This document shows positions 8,132-16,931 of a DNA stretch of 64,000 bases, piece by piece (within the stretch, counting starts at the first letter, position 1; each line of letters begins with the position of its first letter). The notes under the pieces are model-generated. The model saw only the letters and a list, made by a program, of their open reading frames with translations. It was not told where the DNA came from and made no database searches. The translations under genes and the position numbers were made by a program. The DNA lies in the NCBI RefSeq assembly GCF_028023555.1, contig NZ_JAQIOY010000001.1:124001-188000 (forward strand), in the 5' to 3' direction. Source of the DNA: Thalassococcus_A lentus (GTDB taxonomy: Bacteria > Pseudomonadota > Alphaproteobacteria > Rhodobacterales > Rhodobacteraceae).

Positions 8132-8163
8132 GGCCCCGGAGCGAAACCTCCGGGGCCTTTTTT
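8132..8163 (+). terminator. Rho-independent terminator after hsp20
   Basis: Perfect 10-bp stem GGCCCCGGAG (8132-8141) / CTCCGGGGCC (8148-8157), with a 6-base loop and a run of six T (8158-8163). It ends the hsp20 transcript. Confidence 0.9.
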
Positions 8164-8223
8164 GCATTTGCGAGGCACGATAGGTGGGCCATAGTAACTG
8201 TGGACCCAAAATAGGGGGCATTG

Positions 8224-9090
8224 ATGGCTGATCTTGTTGAAATCGCGAACGAACACCTGAAGGTCAGTGTTTCTGCCCAAGGCGCGGAAACCCAAAGTCT
8301 GCAAACCATAGCCGGGCAGGAATTCCTATGGCATGGGGATCCGGCGTGGTGGTCAGGCCGAGCGCCCGTCCTGTTTCCAATTGTCGGTGAAACACCAGAC
8401 GGCAAGATTGCCTATGGCGATGAACTGCGGGATTTGCCCAGGCATGGCTTTGCCAGACGGTCGGCGTTTTCCTTGACCAAGCACAGCGATCATCAGTGCA
8501 CCTATCGATTGGAAGACAATGACGATACCCGTGCTGTGTATCCCTTCTCCTTTGCGCTGGACATCACTCATGCGCTGGAAGGCCGAACAATGCGGGTCTC
8601 TGCAACCGTCTGGAACCGAGACACACGAAACATGCCGTTTGGGTTCGGATTTCATCCTGCATTTCGCTGGCCGATTCCCGGCGCCGAAGGCTTGCAGCAC
8701 CGCATCGTGTTGGAAAACGGGGCTGAACCAACACTGGCTCAGATTGACGAATCCGGATTGCTGAAAGCGGCGGCGTTGCCTTCGCTGTTTTCCGAAGGTG
8801 TGTTGGATCTTGACCCGGCTCTTTTCGAACACGACGCACTGATCTTTCCCTCCGGTGCCGGTGCAGCGCTGCGCTTTGAAGCGGACACCGGCCCATCCTT
8901 GCACTTTGCTTTTGAAAACCTGCCCAATCTGGCGCTTTGGCAGAAACCGGATGCGCCGTTTCTGTGCATCGAGCCTTGGCATGGGATGGCTGCGCGCGCC
9001 GGGGCTGGGCCCCAGATCACAGATCGGCCGGGCACGATCATGCTCGAACCCGGCCAGTCTGTTTCTTTCGCGTTTTCGGTTACGCTTTAG
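8224..9090 (+). CDS. Aldose 1-epimerase family protein
   Basis: 288 residues of the galactose-mutarotase fold, which interconverts sugar anomers or acts on related sugar phosphates. Visible motifs are GAETQSLQ and EFLWHGDPAWWSGRAPVLFPIVG near the N-terminus (read as two pieces), RHGFARR (about residue 78-84), GFGFHPAFRWP (about 140-150) carrying the conserved His, and CIEPWHGM near the C-terminus. This set matches the LacX-like branch rather than GalM. ATG 8224 was preferred over an adjacent TTG, with an A/G-rich GGGGG upstream. The stop overlaps the convergent VWA gene's stop by four bases. The substrate cannot be told from sequence. Confidence 0.85.
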   Translation: MADLVEIANEHLKVSVSAQGAETQSLQTIAGQEFLWHGDPAWWSGRAPVLFPIVGETPDGKIAYGDELRDLPRHGFARRSAFSLTKHSDHQCTYRLEDNDDTRAVYPFSFALDITHALEGRTMRVSATVWNRDTRNMPFGFGFHPAFRWPIPGAEGLQHRIVLENGAEPTLAQIDESGLLKAAALPSLFSEGVLDLDPALFEHDALIFPSGAGAALRFEADTGPSLHFAFENLPNLALWQKPDAPFLCIEPWHGMAARAGAGPQITDRPGTIMLEPGQSVSFAFSVTL

Positions 9091-11051
9091 CGCGACAGGC
9101 TTTCGGCGAGGCGCATCAGGGTCACGGCCTCCTGACGATACCCGTAAGTGTCTTCACCTCTGGCGCTTTGAGCGAGAGAAATCGCATCGGCAAAGTTCCA
9201 GTCCGTCACGTAGTCAGACCCGCGCAACAACTGGCCAAAGCCCGCGATGGCGGCCGCAAACTGAGCATCAGCCAAGGGCGCCTGATCAGCTGAAATTGGT
9301 GCCTCGATCAGCTGGCTCTCATCTTCGCCCGGCGCTTTGTAACGCAACCGCAGAAACCCGAGTTCATCGCTATCGGACACCGCGGCTGTTTCGCCGTACC
9401 GCAATGGGTCAGTCAGGCGTGCAGGCGATCCGACCGGCGTGATTTCGTAGAGAGCCGTCACCTGATGGCCTGCGCCGATCTCGCCTGCATCGACGGCGTC
9501 GTTGTTGAAGTCCTCGCGGCGCAACGCACGGGTTTCGTAGCCGATCAACCGGTATTCGGCGACTGTCGCAGGATTGAATTCAACCTGGATTTTGACATCA
9601 TCCGCAATGGGAACCAATGCACCTGTCAACTGATCCACCAGAACCTTTTGTGCTTCGGCCAGTGTGTCGATGTAGGCCGCCATACCGTTGCCGAACTGCG
9701 CCAACGATTGCATGGTCGCGTCATCCAGATTGCCACGGCCGAACCCCAGAACGGACAGATATGTCCCGTCTTCGCGTTTGTCTGCGATATATTTTTCAAG
9801 CTCTTCCGGATCATTGATCCCGATATTGAAATCGCCATCAGTCGCAAGGATGACACGACTGACCTCACCCTCTTCTGCCATTTCCGCAGCGGTGGCATAG
9901 GCCTGCTGCAATCCGGCCTGCCCGGCGGTGCCACCCCCTGCCCGCAGGTTGTCCAGCGCGGCAAGGATGGTCTCACGTTCCGTCGCCGGCGTTGGGTCAA
10001 GCACGCGGCCTGCGCTGCCCGCATAGGTCACGATGGAAACAGAATCTTCGGCGCTAAGCTGTCCAAGCATCAAACGAAAGCTCTGTTTGAGCAGCGGCAG
10101 TTTGTTCGGCTGATTCATCGAACCGGATGTATCGATCAGGAACACGAGGTTCATAGGTGGCCGTTCGGCGGGCAAGGCGCCCTGCAAGGCAATGTGTACC
10201 AACTGCGTATCGGCATTCCATGGGGTTTGCTGTACGCCAACCGTGCTGGCAAAAGCCTGTCCATCATCCGGGGCAGGATAGTCGTAGGAGAAGTAGTTCA
10301 CCATCTCTTCGATGCGGACAGACCCTTCCGGAGGCAACATACCCCCCGTCAGCGAATTGCGTAGGATCGACCAGCTGGCGGTGTCCACATCAATCGAAAA
10401 TGTCGATACAGGGTCCTCAGCCGTGACCTTGATAGGATTGGCATCGGCGTCCGGAAAGGCTTCTGTATCCGCTTCCTGCATTACGGGGCGATCATCGATG
10501 ATCGGCATGGATTCAGCCTGCGGCATGGACAGCAGCACACCATTATTGCCTGCACCGCCCGAGTACATATTCGCCGGAGCCATTTTGCGCTGGCTTGGCG
10601 CAGGACGCGGCGCAATTGCCAGATCGGCTGGTGCAGCATCTCGGGCAATCACCATCGGAGCACTGGTCGCACCCTGCCCGGCCGATTGCACGCTAAGCAG
10701 CCCACCACCGGAATATTCCGGTTCAGGCGCTTTCACTTGTTGAACGGGTGTGCCCGGCAATTCCGGCATGTGTCCTTGCATCGTGGGAATAAAGGCCATC
10801 AAGGTCACAGCGGCCAGTGCAGTTGTCGCGCCCATGACGCCGCGGGTGGAAAAATTGGCAAACATATTTCGAACTCCTCTGAAAAGGCCCCCAGCGGGGC
10901 GATCAGAGGTTTGACGCGTGTCATCGGTGCTTTCTTGGGCGCGATCAAAATTTTTCATGGCCAGCGCAATCGCAGCAGCCTTTTTGTCCGCATCCGGTGT
11001 CGGGACAGACGCGTCCAAAGCGCGCTTGAGATCGTCCAGATCGTCGCTCAT
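9087..11051 (-). CDS. VWA-domain membrane protein (YfbK-like) paired with an ECF sigma factor
   Basis: 654 residues. An N-terminal cytosolic region (1-70, starting MSDDLDDLKRALDASVPTPD) is followed by one membrane helix (about 70-90) and a low-complexity linker. Next come a YfbK-type N domain (about 205-290, with DPVSTFSIDVDTASWSILRN), a von Willebrand A domain with the MIDAS motif D307-T-S-G-S, and the C-terminal YfbK domain. The bulk would face the periplasm. It overlaps the upstream sigma factor gene by four bases (ATGA). The cytosolic N-terminus is placed where an anti-sigma domain would be expected, which suggests signalling from the envelope to the sigma factor; that is inference. Confidence 0.82.
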   Translation of the reverse strand: MSDDLDDLKRALDASVPTPDADKKAAAIALAMKNFDRAQESTDDTRQTSDRPAGGLFRGVRNMFANFSTRGVMGATTALAAVTLMAFIPTMQGHMPELPGTPVQQVKAPEPEYSGGGLLSVQSAGQGATSAPMVIARDAAPADLAIAPRPAPSQRKMAPANMYSGGAGNNGVLLSMPQAESMPIIDDRPVMQEADTEAFPDADANPIKVTAEDPVSTFSIDVDTASWSILRNSLTGGMLPPEGSVRIEEMVNYFSYDYPAPDDGQAFASTVGVQQTPWNADTQLVHIALQGALPAERPPMNLVFLIDTSGSMNQPNKLPLLKQSFRLMLGQLSAEDSVSIVTYAGSAGRVLDPTPATERETILAALDNLRAGGGTAGQAGLQQAYATAAEMAEEGEVSRVILATDGDFNIGINDPEELEKYIADKREDGTYLSVLGFGRGNLDDATMQSLAQFGNGMAAYIDTLAEAQKVLVDQLTGALVPIADDVKIQVEFNPATVAEYRLIGYETRALRREDFNNDAVDAGEIGAGHQVTALYEITPVGSPARLTDPLRYGETAAVSDSDELGFLRLRYKAPGEDESQLIEAPISADQAPLADAQFAAAIAGFGQLLRGSDYVTDWNFADAISLAQSARGEDTYGYRQEAVTLMRLAESLSR

Positions 11052-11584
11052 GCCTCTGCCTCCTTCATTGCTTTCAACCGTTTCTTACATTCCGACACAC
11101 GCCACGCGACCGTGCCTTCCGAGATATCCAGAATCTTTGCCGCATCGGACTGGCTTTGCCCGTCCAGAATCAACGCCAGTGTTTCGCGCAAATCTTCGGG
11201 CAGGGCGCGCATGGCCTCCAGCAGCCAATCCGCGCGCTCTGCGCTTTCATTGATGTCCGCTTGTCGCGCCAGTTCCCAATCACCCCATCCCTCAGCAGCT
11301 TTGGCATGAGTGGCCCGGCGACGAAACCGATCCCGCGAAGCATTAACCGTGATCCTGTAGAGCCACGTGGTAATCTTGCCATCGCCACGCCAGCTTTGCA
11401 GCTTGGTCGGCAATGCGGCGCAAATGTCCTGCGTCAAATCCTCTGCCTCGGCCCGGCTTCCGGTCAGCCGGAAACTCAATCCAAAGATGCGGTCATACAG
11501 CCGCTCGACCAGCACGGAAAAGGCAGCCCGGTCTCCCTGGGCAGCGGCCTTTGCCAAAGCTTCATCGGTGACATTCATGCGCAT
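11048..11584 (-). CDS. ECF-family RNA polymerase sigma factor
   Basis: 178 residues. Region 2 (about 15-85) includes FGLSFRLTGSRAEAEDLTQD, and WRGDGKITTWLYRITVNASRDRFRRR is split between regions 2.3 and 2.4. Region 4 (about 120-172) carries LPEDLRETLALILDGQSQSD and an HTH, ISEGTVAWRVSECKKRLK. The length is standard for ECF factors. It is the first gene of a two-gene unit with the VWA membrane protein, which may control it. The start could be ATG 11584 or 11578. Confidence 0.92.
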   Translation of the reverse strand: MRMNVTDEALAKAAAQGDRAAFSVLVERLYDRIFGLSFRLTGSRAEAEDLTQDICAALPTKLQSWRGDGKITTWLYRITVNASRDRFRRRATHAKAAEGWGDWELARQADINESAERADWLLEAMRALPEDLRETLALILDGQSQSDAAKILDISEGTVAWRVSECKKRLKAMKEAEA

Positions 11585-11649
11585 CTCATTAGGTCAGACG
11601 CAGCTGCGCCCAACTTCCTTGGGAAAAAGTTTGCGTGTTATAAATTTTT

Positions 11650-12447
11650 TTATTCAGCGACGCCCAGCAAGCGCGTCACCATGTCAGAATTAGGATCAGC
11701 CAGTCCATCAATCACATCAAAATGGTGTTTGCCCTTCTGGACCACATGCGCGCAGTCCCATGCCTTGGCTAGCCATTCCGCCTGATCGAGAAAGACAGGC
11801 CTTTCCCTTGCCCCTACCCATACCGTGACCGGAACCTCGGGGGCAGGCTGGAAAACCGGACTTTCTGCCTTCGCTTCGGTCGGATCGATTTTCAGATCCG
11901 CATTCATAGAAGTCTGCATCAACGGTGCAATATCCGAGACCGGCGAAATGGGCATGACGTGGACCAGCCTTGCGGCGACGTCCTCTGGCAAAACGTCCGG
12001 AGCACACATGCGCGCGACCAGATGACCGCCTGCCGAATGCCCGGCCAGACGGATCGGACCAGGGATTTCATGCGCGCAAACAGTGATGGCCTGCGCAATC
12101 TGCCGAGTGATATCTGAAATGCGCACCCTGGGACAAAGATCATAAGACGGCATCGCGACTGCCCATCCATTGGCCAAAGCGCCCTGCGCCAAATGCGACC
12201 AGTATGATCGGTCGAATTTGAGCCAATACCCACCATGCACAAACACCATCAGACCGGCAGCTGGACCGTCCGGAAGAAACAGGTCGAGCACCTGTCTCGT
12301 TCCGTGACCATACATCAGGCCAAGTCGGGCACGTCCGACGACCGACAGCTGCGTTCGAAACGCTTCCGCCTGATCAGCCCAACGGGTTGGATAATCTGCC
12401 GCACCGGGAATATAGGCGGCATTTGCATAAGCATCATCTAGCTCCAT
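11650..12447 (-). CDS. Alpha/beta hydrolase, arylformamidase-like esterase
   Basis: 265 residues. HGGYW (oxyanion-hole motif) followed by MPSYDLCPRVRISDITRQI and the nucleophile elbow GHSAGGHLVARM match the esterase/kynurenine-formamidase-like branch of the alpha/beta hydrolases. The catalytic Asp (probably in the VTVWVGARERPVF area) and His (KGKHHFDVIDGL near the C-terminus) are in the expected order. ATG 12447 (MELDDAYANAAYIPGAADYP) was chosen over one 12 codons upstream because homology-like sequence begins there. It is divergent from gabD. The substrate is not determinable, and no other kynurenine-pathway gene is nearby. Confidence 0.8.
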   Translation of the reverse strand: MELDDAYANAAYIPGAADYPTRWADQAEAFRTQLSVVGRARLGLMYGHGTRQVLDLFLPDGPAAGLMVFVHGGYWLKFDRSYWSHLAQGALANGWAVAMPSYDLCPRVRISDITRQIAQAITVCAHEIPGPIRLAGHSAGGHLVARMCAPDVLPEDVAARLVHVMPISPVSDIAPLMQTSMNADLKIDPTEAKAESPVFQPAPEVPVTVWVGARERPVFLDQAEWLAKAWDCAHVVQKGKHHFDVIDGLADPNSDMVTRLLGVAE

Positions 12448-12525
12448 CGCATTCTCCGATCTGGCTCTATATGCTGGGCCCAAAGGCTGCTTTGCCTACT
12501 GCAACGTATCATGACGGAGAACGCA

Positions 12526-13998
12526 ATGCTCGATCAGGTGACAAATCTGCAAAGCCTGTTGAAAGATCCAAGTCTGCTGGAAACACGTGCTTATGTGAAC
12601 GGCGAATGGACGACTGGCGACAAGACTTTTGATGTATCAAATCCAGCGCGTCTGGATGTGATTGCACAGGTGGCTGATCTGAGCCGTGAACAGGTGGGGG
12701 CAGCCATTGATGCGGCCTATGTCGCTCAAAAGGACTGGTCCAGCTGGACGGGCAAGGAACGTGCCGCAGTTCTGCGCAAATGGTTCGACCTGATGATGGA
12801 AAACCAAGACGACCTTGGGATCATCATGACAGCCGAGCAGGGCAAACCCTTGGCAGAAGCCAAAGGCGAAGTGGCCTATGGTGCGTCCTTCATCGAGTTC
12901 TTTGCCGAAGAGGCAAAGCGTATTTATGGCGAAACCATTCCGGGCCATCAGCGCGACAAACGCATCACCGTTCTCAAACAGCCCATCGGGGTCGCAGCGT
13001 CGATCACACCCTGGAACTTTCCCAATGCAATGATTGCCCGCAAGGCCGCGCCTGCCTTGGCAGCCGGTTGCAGCTTTGTCGGACGTCCCGCCACTGAGAC
13101 CCCGCTTTCAGCGATTGCAATGGCTGTTCTGGCGGAACGAGCGGGAATTCCGGCGGGTGTGTTCAATATCGTGACCTCGTCTTCGGCTTCAGAAGTAGGC
13201 AAGGAATTTTGCGAGAACCAGAAGGTGCGCAAACTGACCTTTACGGGCAGCACCGAAGTTGGGCGCATTTTGATGCGGCAGGCTGCTGACAATGTGTTGA
13301 AATGCTCAATGGAACTGGGCGGCAACGCGCCCTTTATCGTATTTGACGATGCCGATCTGGATGCGGCTGTAGACGGCGCCATCATCTGCAAATTCCGCAA
13401 CAACGGCCAAACCTGCGTCTGCGCCAATCGCATCTATGTTCAGGCCGGCGTCTACGATGCCTTTGCCGAAAAACTGGCCGCCCGTGTGGCAACCATGAAG
13501 GTGGGTGACGGTCTGGCAGACGGCACCGATCTTGGCCCGCTCATCAATGCCGAAGCATCGGATAAAGTCGTTGAACATATCGATGACGCGCTGGCCAAGG
13601 GTGGGCAGATCCTGCAGGGCACCGGCAAAGACGGCATGGACGGAAACTTCATTGCACCGACCATCGTCACAGGCGTCACCCAAGAGATGAAGGTCGCGAC
13701 CGAAGAAACTTTTGGCCCGCTCGCTCCGCTGTTCAAATTCGAAGACGAAGACGATGTGATTGCTATGGCCAATGACACGATCTTTGGCCTTGCCTCTTAC
13801 TTCTACGCCAAGGATCTCAGCCGCGTCTACAAAGTGGCCGAGGCTCTGGAATACGGCATTGTCGGTGTGAACACCGGGATCATCTCGACCGAAGTTGCGC
13901 CCTTTGGCGGCATCAAGCAGTCTGGCCTTGGCCGGGAAGGCAGCCACCACGGGATAGAGGATTTCCTCGAGCTTAAATACATCTGCATGACGGTGTAA
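12526..13998 (+). CDS. gabD: NAD(P)-dependent succinate-semialdehyde dehydrogenase
   Basis: 490 residues of the aldehyde dehydrogenase superfamily, oxidising succinate semialdehyde (from GABA or related amines) to succinate. Visible motifs are the cofactor-binding ITPWNFPNAMIARKAAPALA, the FTGSTEVGR turn, the general-base glutamate in ELGGNAPFIVFDDADLD, and the catalytic cysteine in NNGQTCVCANRIYV. EVAPFGGIKQSGLGREGS near the C-terminus is typical of GabD. ATG 12526 has GGAGA at 12516-12520, so it is preferred to ATG 12511. No GABA transaminase is in the window, so activity toward related aldehydes is possible. Confidence 0.9.
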   Translation: MLDQVTNLQSLLKDPSLLETRAYVNGEWTTGDKTFDVSNPARLDVIAQVADLSREQVGAAIDAAYVAQKDWSSWTGKERAAVLRKWFDLMMENQDDLGIIMTAEQGKPLAEAKGEVAYGASFIEFFAEEAKRIYGETIPGHQRDKRITVLKQPIGVAASITPWNFPNAMIARKAAPALAAGCSFVGRPATETPLSAIAMAVLAERAGIPAGVFNIVTSSSASEVGKEFCENQKVRKLTFTGSTEVGRILMRQAADNVLKCSMELGGNAPFIVFDDADLDAAVDGAIICKFRNNGQTCVCANRIYVQAGVYDAFAEKLAARVATMKVGDGLADGTDLGPLINAEASDKVVEHIDDALAKGGQILQGTGKDGMDGNFIAPTIVTGVTQEMKVATEETFGPLAPLFKFEDEDDVIAMANDTIFGLASYFYAKDLSRVYKVAEALEYGIVGVNTGIISTEVAPFGGIKQSGLGREGSHHGIEDFLELKYICMTV

Positions 13999-14381
13999 TG
14001 CCCGCCACTGCGCAGCCAGACCCTGATCACGCCCCATCGCCTGCAGCGTTGGACGAATGGGTTGCGGCTGCGCAAACCGGTTCGGGCACACCTTGGCTGC
14101 CCCGTGCACACGCGGTCATCTTTGCGGCGCATGCCCTGAAACGCGGGTTTGGCATCTCTCTTATGGAGGCCGCCAGCCCGCTGTTTACTGAACCACCACG
14201 CGACTCGGATTGGGAAATACTCGGGGCAGACACGCCCGGCGACAATTGGGTAGACCACCATGATCCTCACCAGGCATTCGCATTGTTTGAGCGTAAAATT
14301 CGCAAAGCGACCCGAGACAAGGCGCAGCTGAGATACAAATTTTGGCTGGCGCAAGCGGGCCGACCCGGCTCGGCTTCCTGA
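13998..14381 (+). CDS. Hypothetical protein coupled to gabD
   Basis: 127 residues, soluble, with no recognised domain. Features are an alanine/proline-rich N-terminus, GFGISLMEAASPLF (about 50-64), and a C-terminal helix rich in Arg/Lys (FERKIRKATRDKAQLRYKFW). Its ATG overlaps the gabD stop by one base (TAATG), so it is translated from the same message. It is followed three bases later by the serine hydrolase gene. Codon usage is like its neighbours, so it is probably real. Function unknown. Confidence 0.6.
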   Translation: MPATAQPDPDHAPSPAALDEWVAAAQTGSGTPWLPRAHAVIFAAHALKRGFGISLMEAASPLFTEPPRDSDWEILGADTPGDNWVDHHDPHQAFALFERKIRKATRDKAQLRYKFWLAQAGRPGSAS

Positions 14382-14384
14382 CCA

Positions 14385-15533
14385 ATGACACGCTTCAATA
14401 TTCGTTCCTTTTCCAAGCGCAGAACTGCAACCACCTTTGCTGCTGTCACGCTGGCGTCTGTCCTTGTCATTTGGGCCGGGCTCTGGATCTTTGCGCCTCA
14501 AATTCTGGTCCTGAGAAAGGAAGGATTCCCCGGGCCAATCTGGCCTGCGCCCGGTGAATTCAGCACTGTCGACGGCCTTGCATTTCAACCAATACCGGAA
14601 ACGCAATTGCCGCTGGACGCTGCACGGCTGTTTGCCCAAAGCAAGGGGCGCGCTTTGCTGGTCGCGCAGGGGGACAGGCCCGTGCGTGCCCTGTACGGAG
14701 ATGGCATTGATCCGGAAACCCGGCTGAATTCCTATTCGCTGGTCAAGACGCTGGTCGCCGCGCTGACGATCCGCGCCATGGCCGATGGGCTGATCCCTGA
14801 TCTGGATGTACCGCTGCAAACAGTGCTGGGCCCCGATACCCCGGATGTCAGCCTGCGCGACGTTCTGAGTATGACATCCGGGCTTGCCTTGGGGTATGAG
14901 CCGCCCAAGGACGAAAAACAGGCGGCCATGGACGATCAGTCGTTTTCACCATTCAGCCCGGTCGCCAAACTGCAGGCCTTTGGAATTGACCCTTTGATGC
15001 GACGCATCCGTATCGAGCCAGCCTATCAAGGACACTTCCACTATCAAAGCGCCAACACCGCCTTGCTGGGCCGTGCAATAGAACGGTTGTACAACAGGCC
15101 AGTTCAGGACGTTCTGTCGGACTTGATCTGGAAGCCAGCCGGTGCGTCGGACGCCTATTGGCGCAACGTGCCGGATACGGAAATTGCGTCGGCTTGGTGC
15201 TGCCTCTATGCGCGGCCCGCCGATTGGTTACGCGTCGGGCAGTTCTTACTAAACAACGGCGGTGACACCCCTTTCCTACCCGCTGCCCTGCATCAGGCAT
15301 TTCTGTTCCCCGATTTGGATCCAGAAACCCGAAGCGCAGGTCACTATGGCTGGCATGTGCGGCATGACGTTCTTGACCGGCCCGGCCAGCAAGTTCAGGG
15401 TCCATTCACCTATCTGATGGGACATGGCGGGCAGGTCGTCTATCTCGTCCCGTCTGAAAATGCGGTGGTCGTGCGCTTTGGGGATGAACCGCAGTTGCTG
15501 CATTCGACGCTCTACTCCATCCTTTCACAATAG
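14385..15533 (+). CDS. Serine hydrolase (class C beta-lactamase-like fold), membrane anchored
   Basis: 382 residues. One N-terminal membrane anchor (about 17-40) is followed by a periplasmic domain. The nucleophile motif S118-L-V-K121 fits S-x-x-K, the second motif is Y-Q-S-A-N (around 220), and the third is GHGGQ (about 345-350). This is the pattern of the esterase/penicillin-binding-like group annotated as beta-lactamase family serine hydrolases; true beta-lactamase activity is not implied. It sits in a run of plus-strand genes starting at gabD. Substrate unknown. Confidence 0.8.
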   Translation: MTRFNIRSFSKRRTATTFAAVTLASVLVIWAGLWIFAPQILVLRKEGFPGPIWPAPGEFSTVDGLAFQPIPETQLPLDAARLFAQSKGRALLVAQGDRPVRALYGDGIDPETRLNSYSLVKTLVAALTIRAMADGLIPDLDVPLQTVLGPDTPDVSLRDVLSMTSGLALGYEPPKDEKQAAMDDQSFSPFSPVAKLQAFGIDPLMRRIRIEPAYQGHFHYQSANTALLGRAIERLYNRPVQDVLSDLIWKPAGASDAYWRNVPDTEIASAWCCLYARPADWLRVGQFLLNNGGDTPFLPAALHQAFLFPDLDPETRSAGHYGWHVRHDVLDRPGQQVQGPFTYLMGHGGQVVYLVPSENAVVVRFGDEPQLLHSTLYSILSQ

Positions 15534-15580
15534 AGCGCGCCTGCTTGACGGACCGCCGTGCAAAGGCCACATGAAATTCC

Positions 15581-15907
15581 ATGCTGTTGTCTCTCGGCCT
15601 TCCCGTTCTGGTGTTGCTTATTCTGGCTGTTGTCGTGACCCGTCTGGTTGAACGGCTTCTGCCCGAAACGCTACTGGGATTGTTGGGCGTTGCCATCATT
15701 GCCAGTCTGGTACTTTGGGGCCTGTCGTCCGTACTGTTCGCGGTGATCTACGCCGTTCAGGACAGCCGCATCGCGGCCCTTCCGGGCGCCAGCGCAGGGC
15801 TGCGGCACATGGCAATGCTGGGTGCAAAGGCAGCGATCATCTGGGCGCCATTGATGCTGCTGACCGTCGCGACAGCGCCGCGCCGCTGGAAAACAAACGT
15901 CTGGTAG
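15581..15907 (+). CDS. Small integral membrane protein, unknown function
   Basis: 108 residues with three hydrophobic segments: LGLPVLVLLILAVVVTRLVE, LLGVAIIASLVLWGLSSVLF, and a C-terminal one around AAIIWAPLMLLTVA. The short C-terminus is basic (APRRWKTNVW). No family is recognised. It lies between the serine hydrolase and two further small membrane proteins, in the same direction. The ribosome site is weak, so expression is less certain than for its neighbours. Confidence 0.55.
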   Translation: MLLSLGLPVLVLLILAVVVTRLVERLLPETLLGLLGVAIIASLVLWGLSSVLFAVIYAVQDSRIAALPGASAGLRHMAMLGAKAAIIWAPLMLLTVATAPRRWKTNVW

Positions 15908-15958
15908 CTTGATTTTCCAGCGCACCCGTATCAGGTGGTTGGAAAGGGAGTACGGCCC

Positions 15959-16225
15959 ATGTTCGCGATGGCACGGTTATTCATCATTGGTTTTCTGGTT
16001 CTGACAGTCGTCTATATCTCGCTGTCGCTCTATTCACGCGCTGTGAGAAGAGGAAAACTGGAAGCAGAGTGGGAAGAAACCCAACCGCCGCTTCCAAAAG
16101 ACACGTTCGTCGACAACGGGCTGCAAGAATATGACGGATCGCTGCGTCGCAAGCTGATCCTTGGAGTCTACATCGTGCCCTTTACTCTGATGTGCGTTAT
16201 CATCTATCTGACCAACTTTTACTGA
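15959..16225 (+). CDS. Small membrane protein, unknown function
   Basis: 88 residues with an N-terminal membrane helix (about 6-25), a polar middle containing EWEETQPPLPKDTFVDNGLQ, and a second helix at the C-terminus (KLILGVYIVPFTLMCVIIYL). Both termini would therefore lie on the same side. ATG 15959 is preceded by AAGGGAG. The DUF1523 gene follows 13 bases after its stop, which suggests co-expression with it. No characterised homologue is recognised. Confidence 0.7.
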   Translation: MFAMARLFIIGFLVLTVVYISLSLYSRAVRRGKLEAEWEETQPPLPKDTFVDNGLQEYDGSLRRKLILGVYIVPFTLMCVIIYLTNFY

Positions 16226-16238
16226 AGGGGCCACAACA

Positions 16239-16853
16239 GTGACCTATGTGAAATGGACCGTTATCGTGGTGTTCTGGGCGTGCGTGTTTGCGTTCCTGCA
16301 CTACACTTTGCCCCAGCACGACATCGCGCGGGTAACTGACACCTACGAAAAACGCGTGGATCCGGGCGAAAACCGCTGGTTCTGGGCCCAAGCGGACGTG
16401 GGCAGTGATGGCACGCTGCAAAACCGGGACGTTTTCTTTATTCAGACCCGTCGTGCCAATGACAGCGTCATGGTCTTCCGCAACGAAGACACCGGTTGGA
16501 GCTGGCCGCCGTACTTCAAATTCGACACTTCGAACCTTCAGGCCGAGGCCGCCGATCTGCGTTCAACGGCTGATGCCCCCCAATGGGTCGCGATCAAACA
16601 TTATGGCTGGCGGAATGAACTGCTGTCCGTGTTTCCCAATGCGATTTCCGTGCGCCCCGTCGAAGGGCCTGAAGTGCGCATCATTCCATGGGTAAACATC
16701 CTAATCCTGCTGACACTGGCCGCAGTTTTCTGGGCCATCTGGGTGCGCTGGCGGCGTTTCCGTGCCGCGCGTATTGATCCCGCGCTGGACGCGGTGGGCG
16801 ACAAGATCGATGATGGTGGCAGTTGGTTCAAGAAACGATTTGGCAAAAGCTGA
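16239..16853 (+). CDS. DUF1523 family membrane protein
   Basis: 204 residues starting at GTG 16239 after AAGGGG. An N-terminal helix (about 5-22), a periplasmic domain with HYTLPQHDIARVTDTYEKR and WFWAQADVG...RDVFFIQT, a conserved IKHYGWRNELLSVFPNAISV block, and a C-terminal helix (about 150-170) match the DUF1523 family. The function of this family is unknown. It is followed by a bidirectional terminator. Confidence 0.82.
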   Translation: MTYVKWTVIVVFWACVFAFLHYTLPQHDIARVTDTYEKRVDPGENRWFWAQADVGSDGTLQNRDVFFIQTRRANDSVMVFRNEDTGWSWPPYFKFDTSNLQAEAADLRSTADAPQWVAIKHYGWRNELLSVFPNAISVRPVEGPEVRIIPWVNILILLTLAAVFWAIWVRWRRFRAARIDPALDAVGDKIDDGGSWFKKRFGKS

Positions 16854-16871
16854 CATCCACTAGACAAAGAG

Positions 16872-16910
16872 AAAGAGCCGGGCAGCATCTGCGCCCGGCT
16901 CTTTTCTTTG
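16872..16910. terminator. Bidirectional terminator between the DUF1523 gene and soeC
   Basis: 12-bp stem AAAGAGCCGGGC (16872-16883) / GCCCGGCTCTTT (16893-16904), with T-rich tails on both strands (TTTTCTTT to the right; TTTCTCTTTG when read leftward). It separates the convergent DUF1523 and soe transcripts. Confidence 0.85.
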
Positions 16911-16931
16911 TGTGGTACAAGGAAACGACTG

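Noticed and set aside
11048..11584. Sigma factor as a flagellar or RpoH-type sigma
   Set aside because: Only regions 2 and 4 are present with ECF length, and region 1/3 motifs of larger sigmas are missing.
12629..12643. TTGAT-GT-ATCAA inside gabD as an FNR box
   Set aside because: The spacer is two bases instead of four and it lies inside a coding region.
14385..15533. Serine hydrolase as an antibiotic-resistance beta-lactamase
   Set aside because: The fold motifs fit the broad esterase/penicillin-binding-like group, but the second motif is Y-Q-S rather than Y-x-N and there is an N-terminal membrane anchor. Resistance cannot be inferred.
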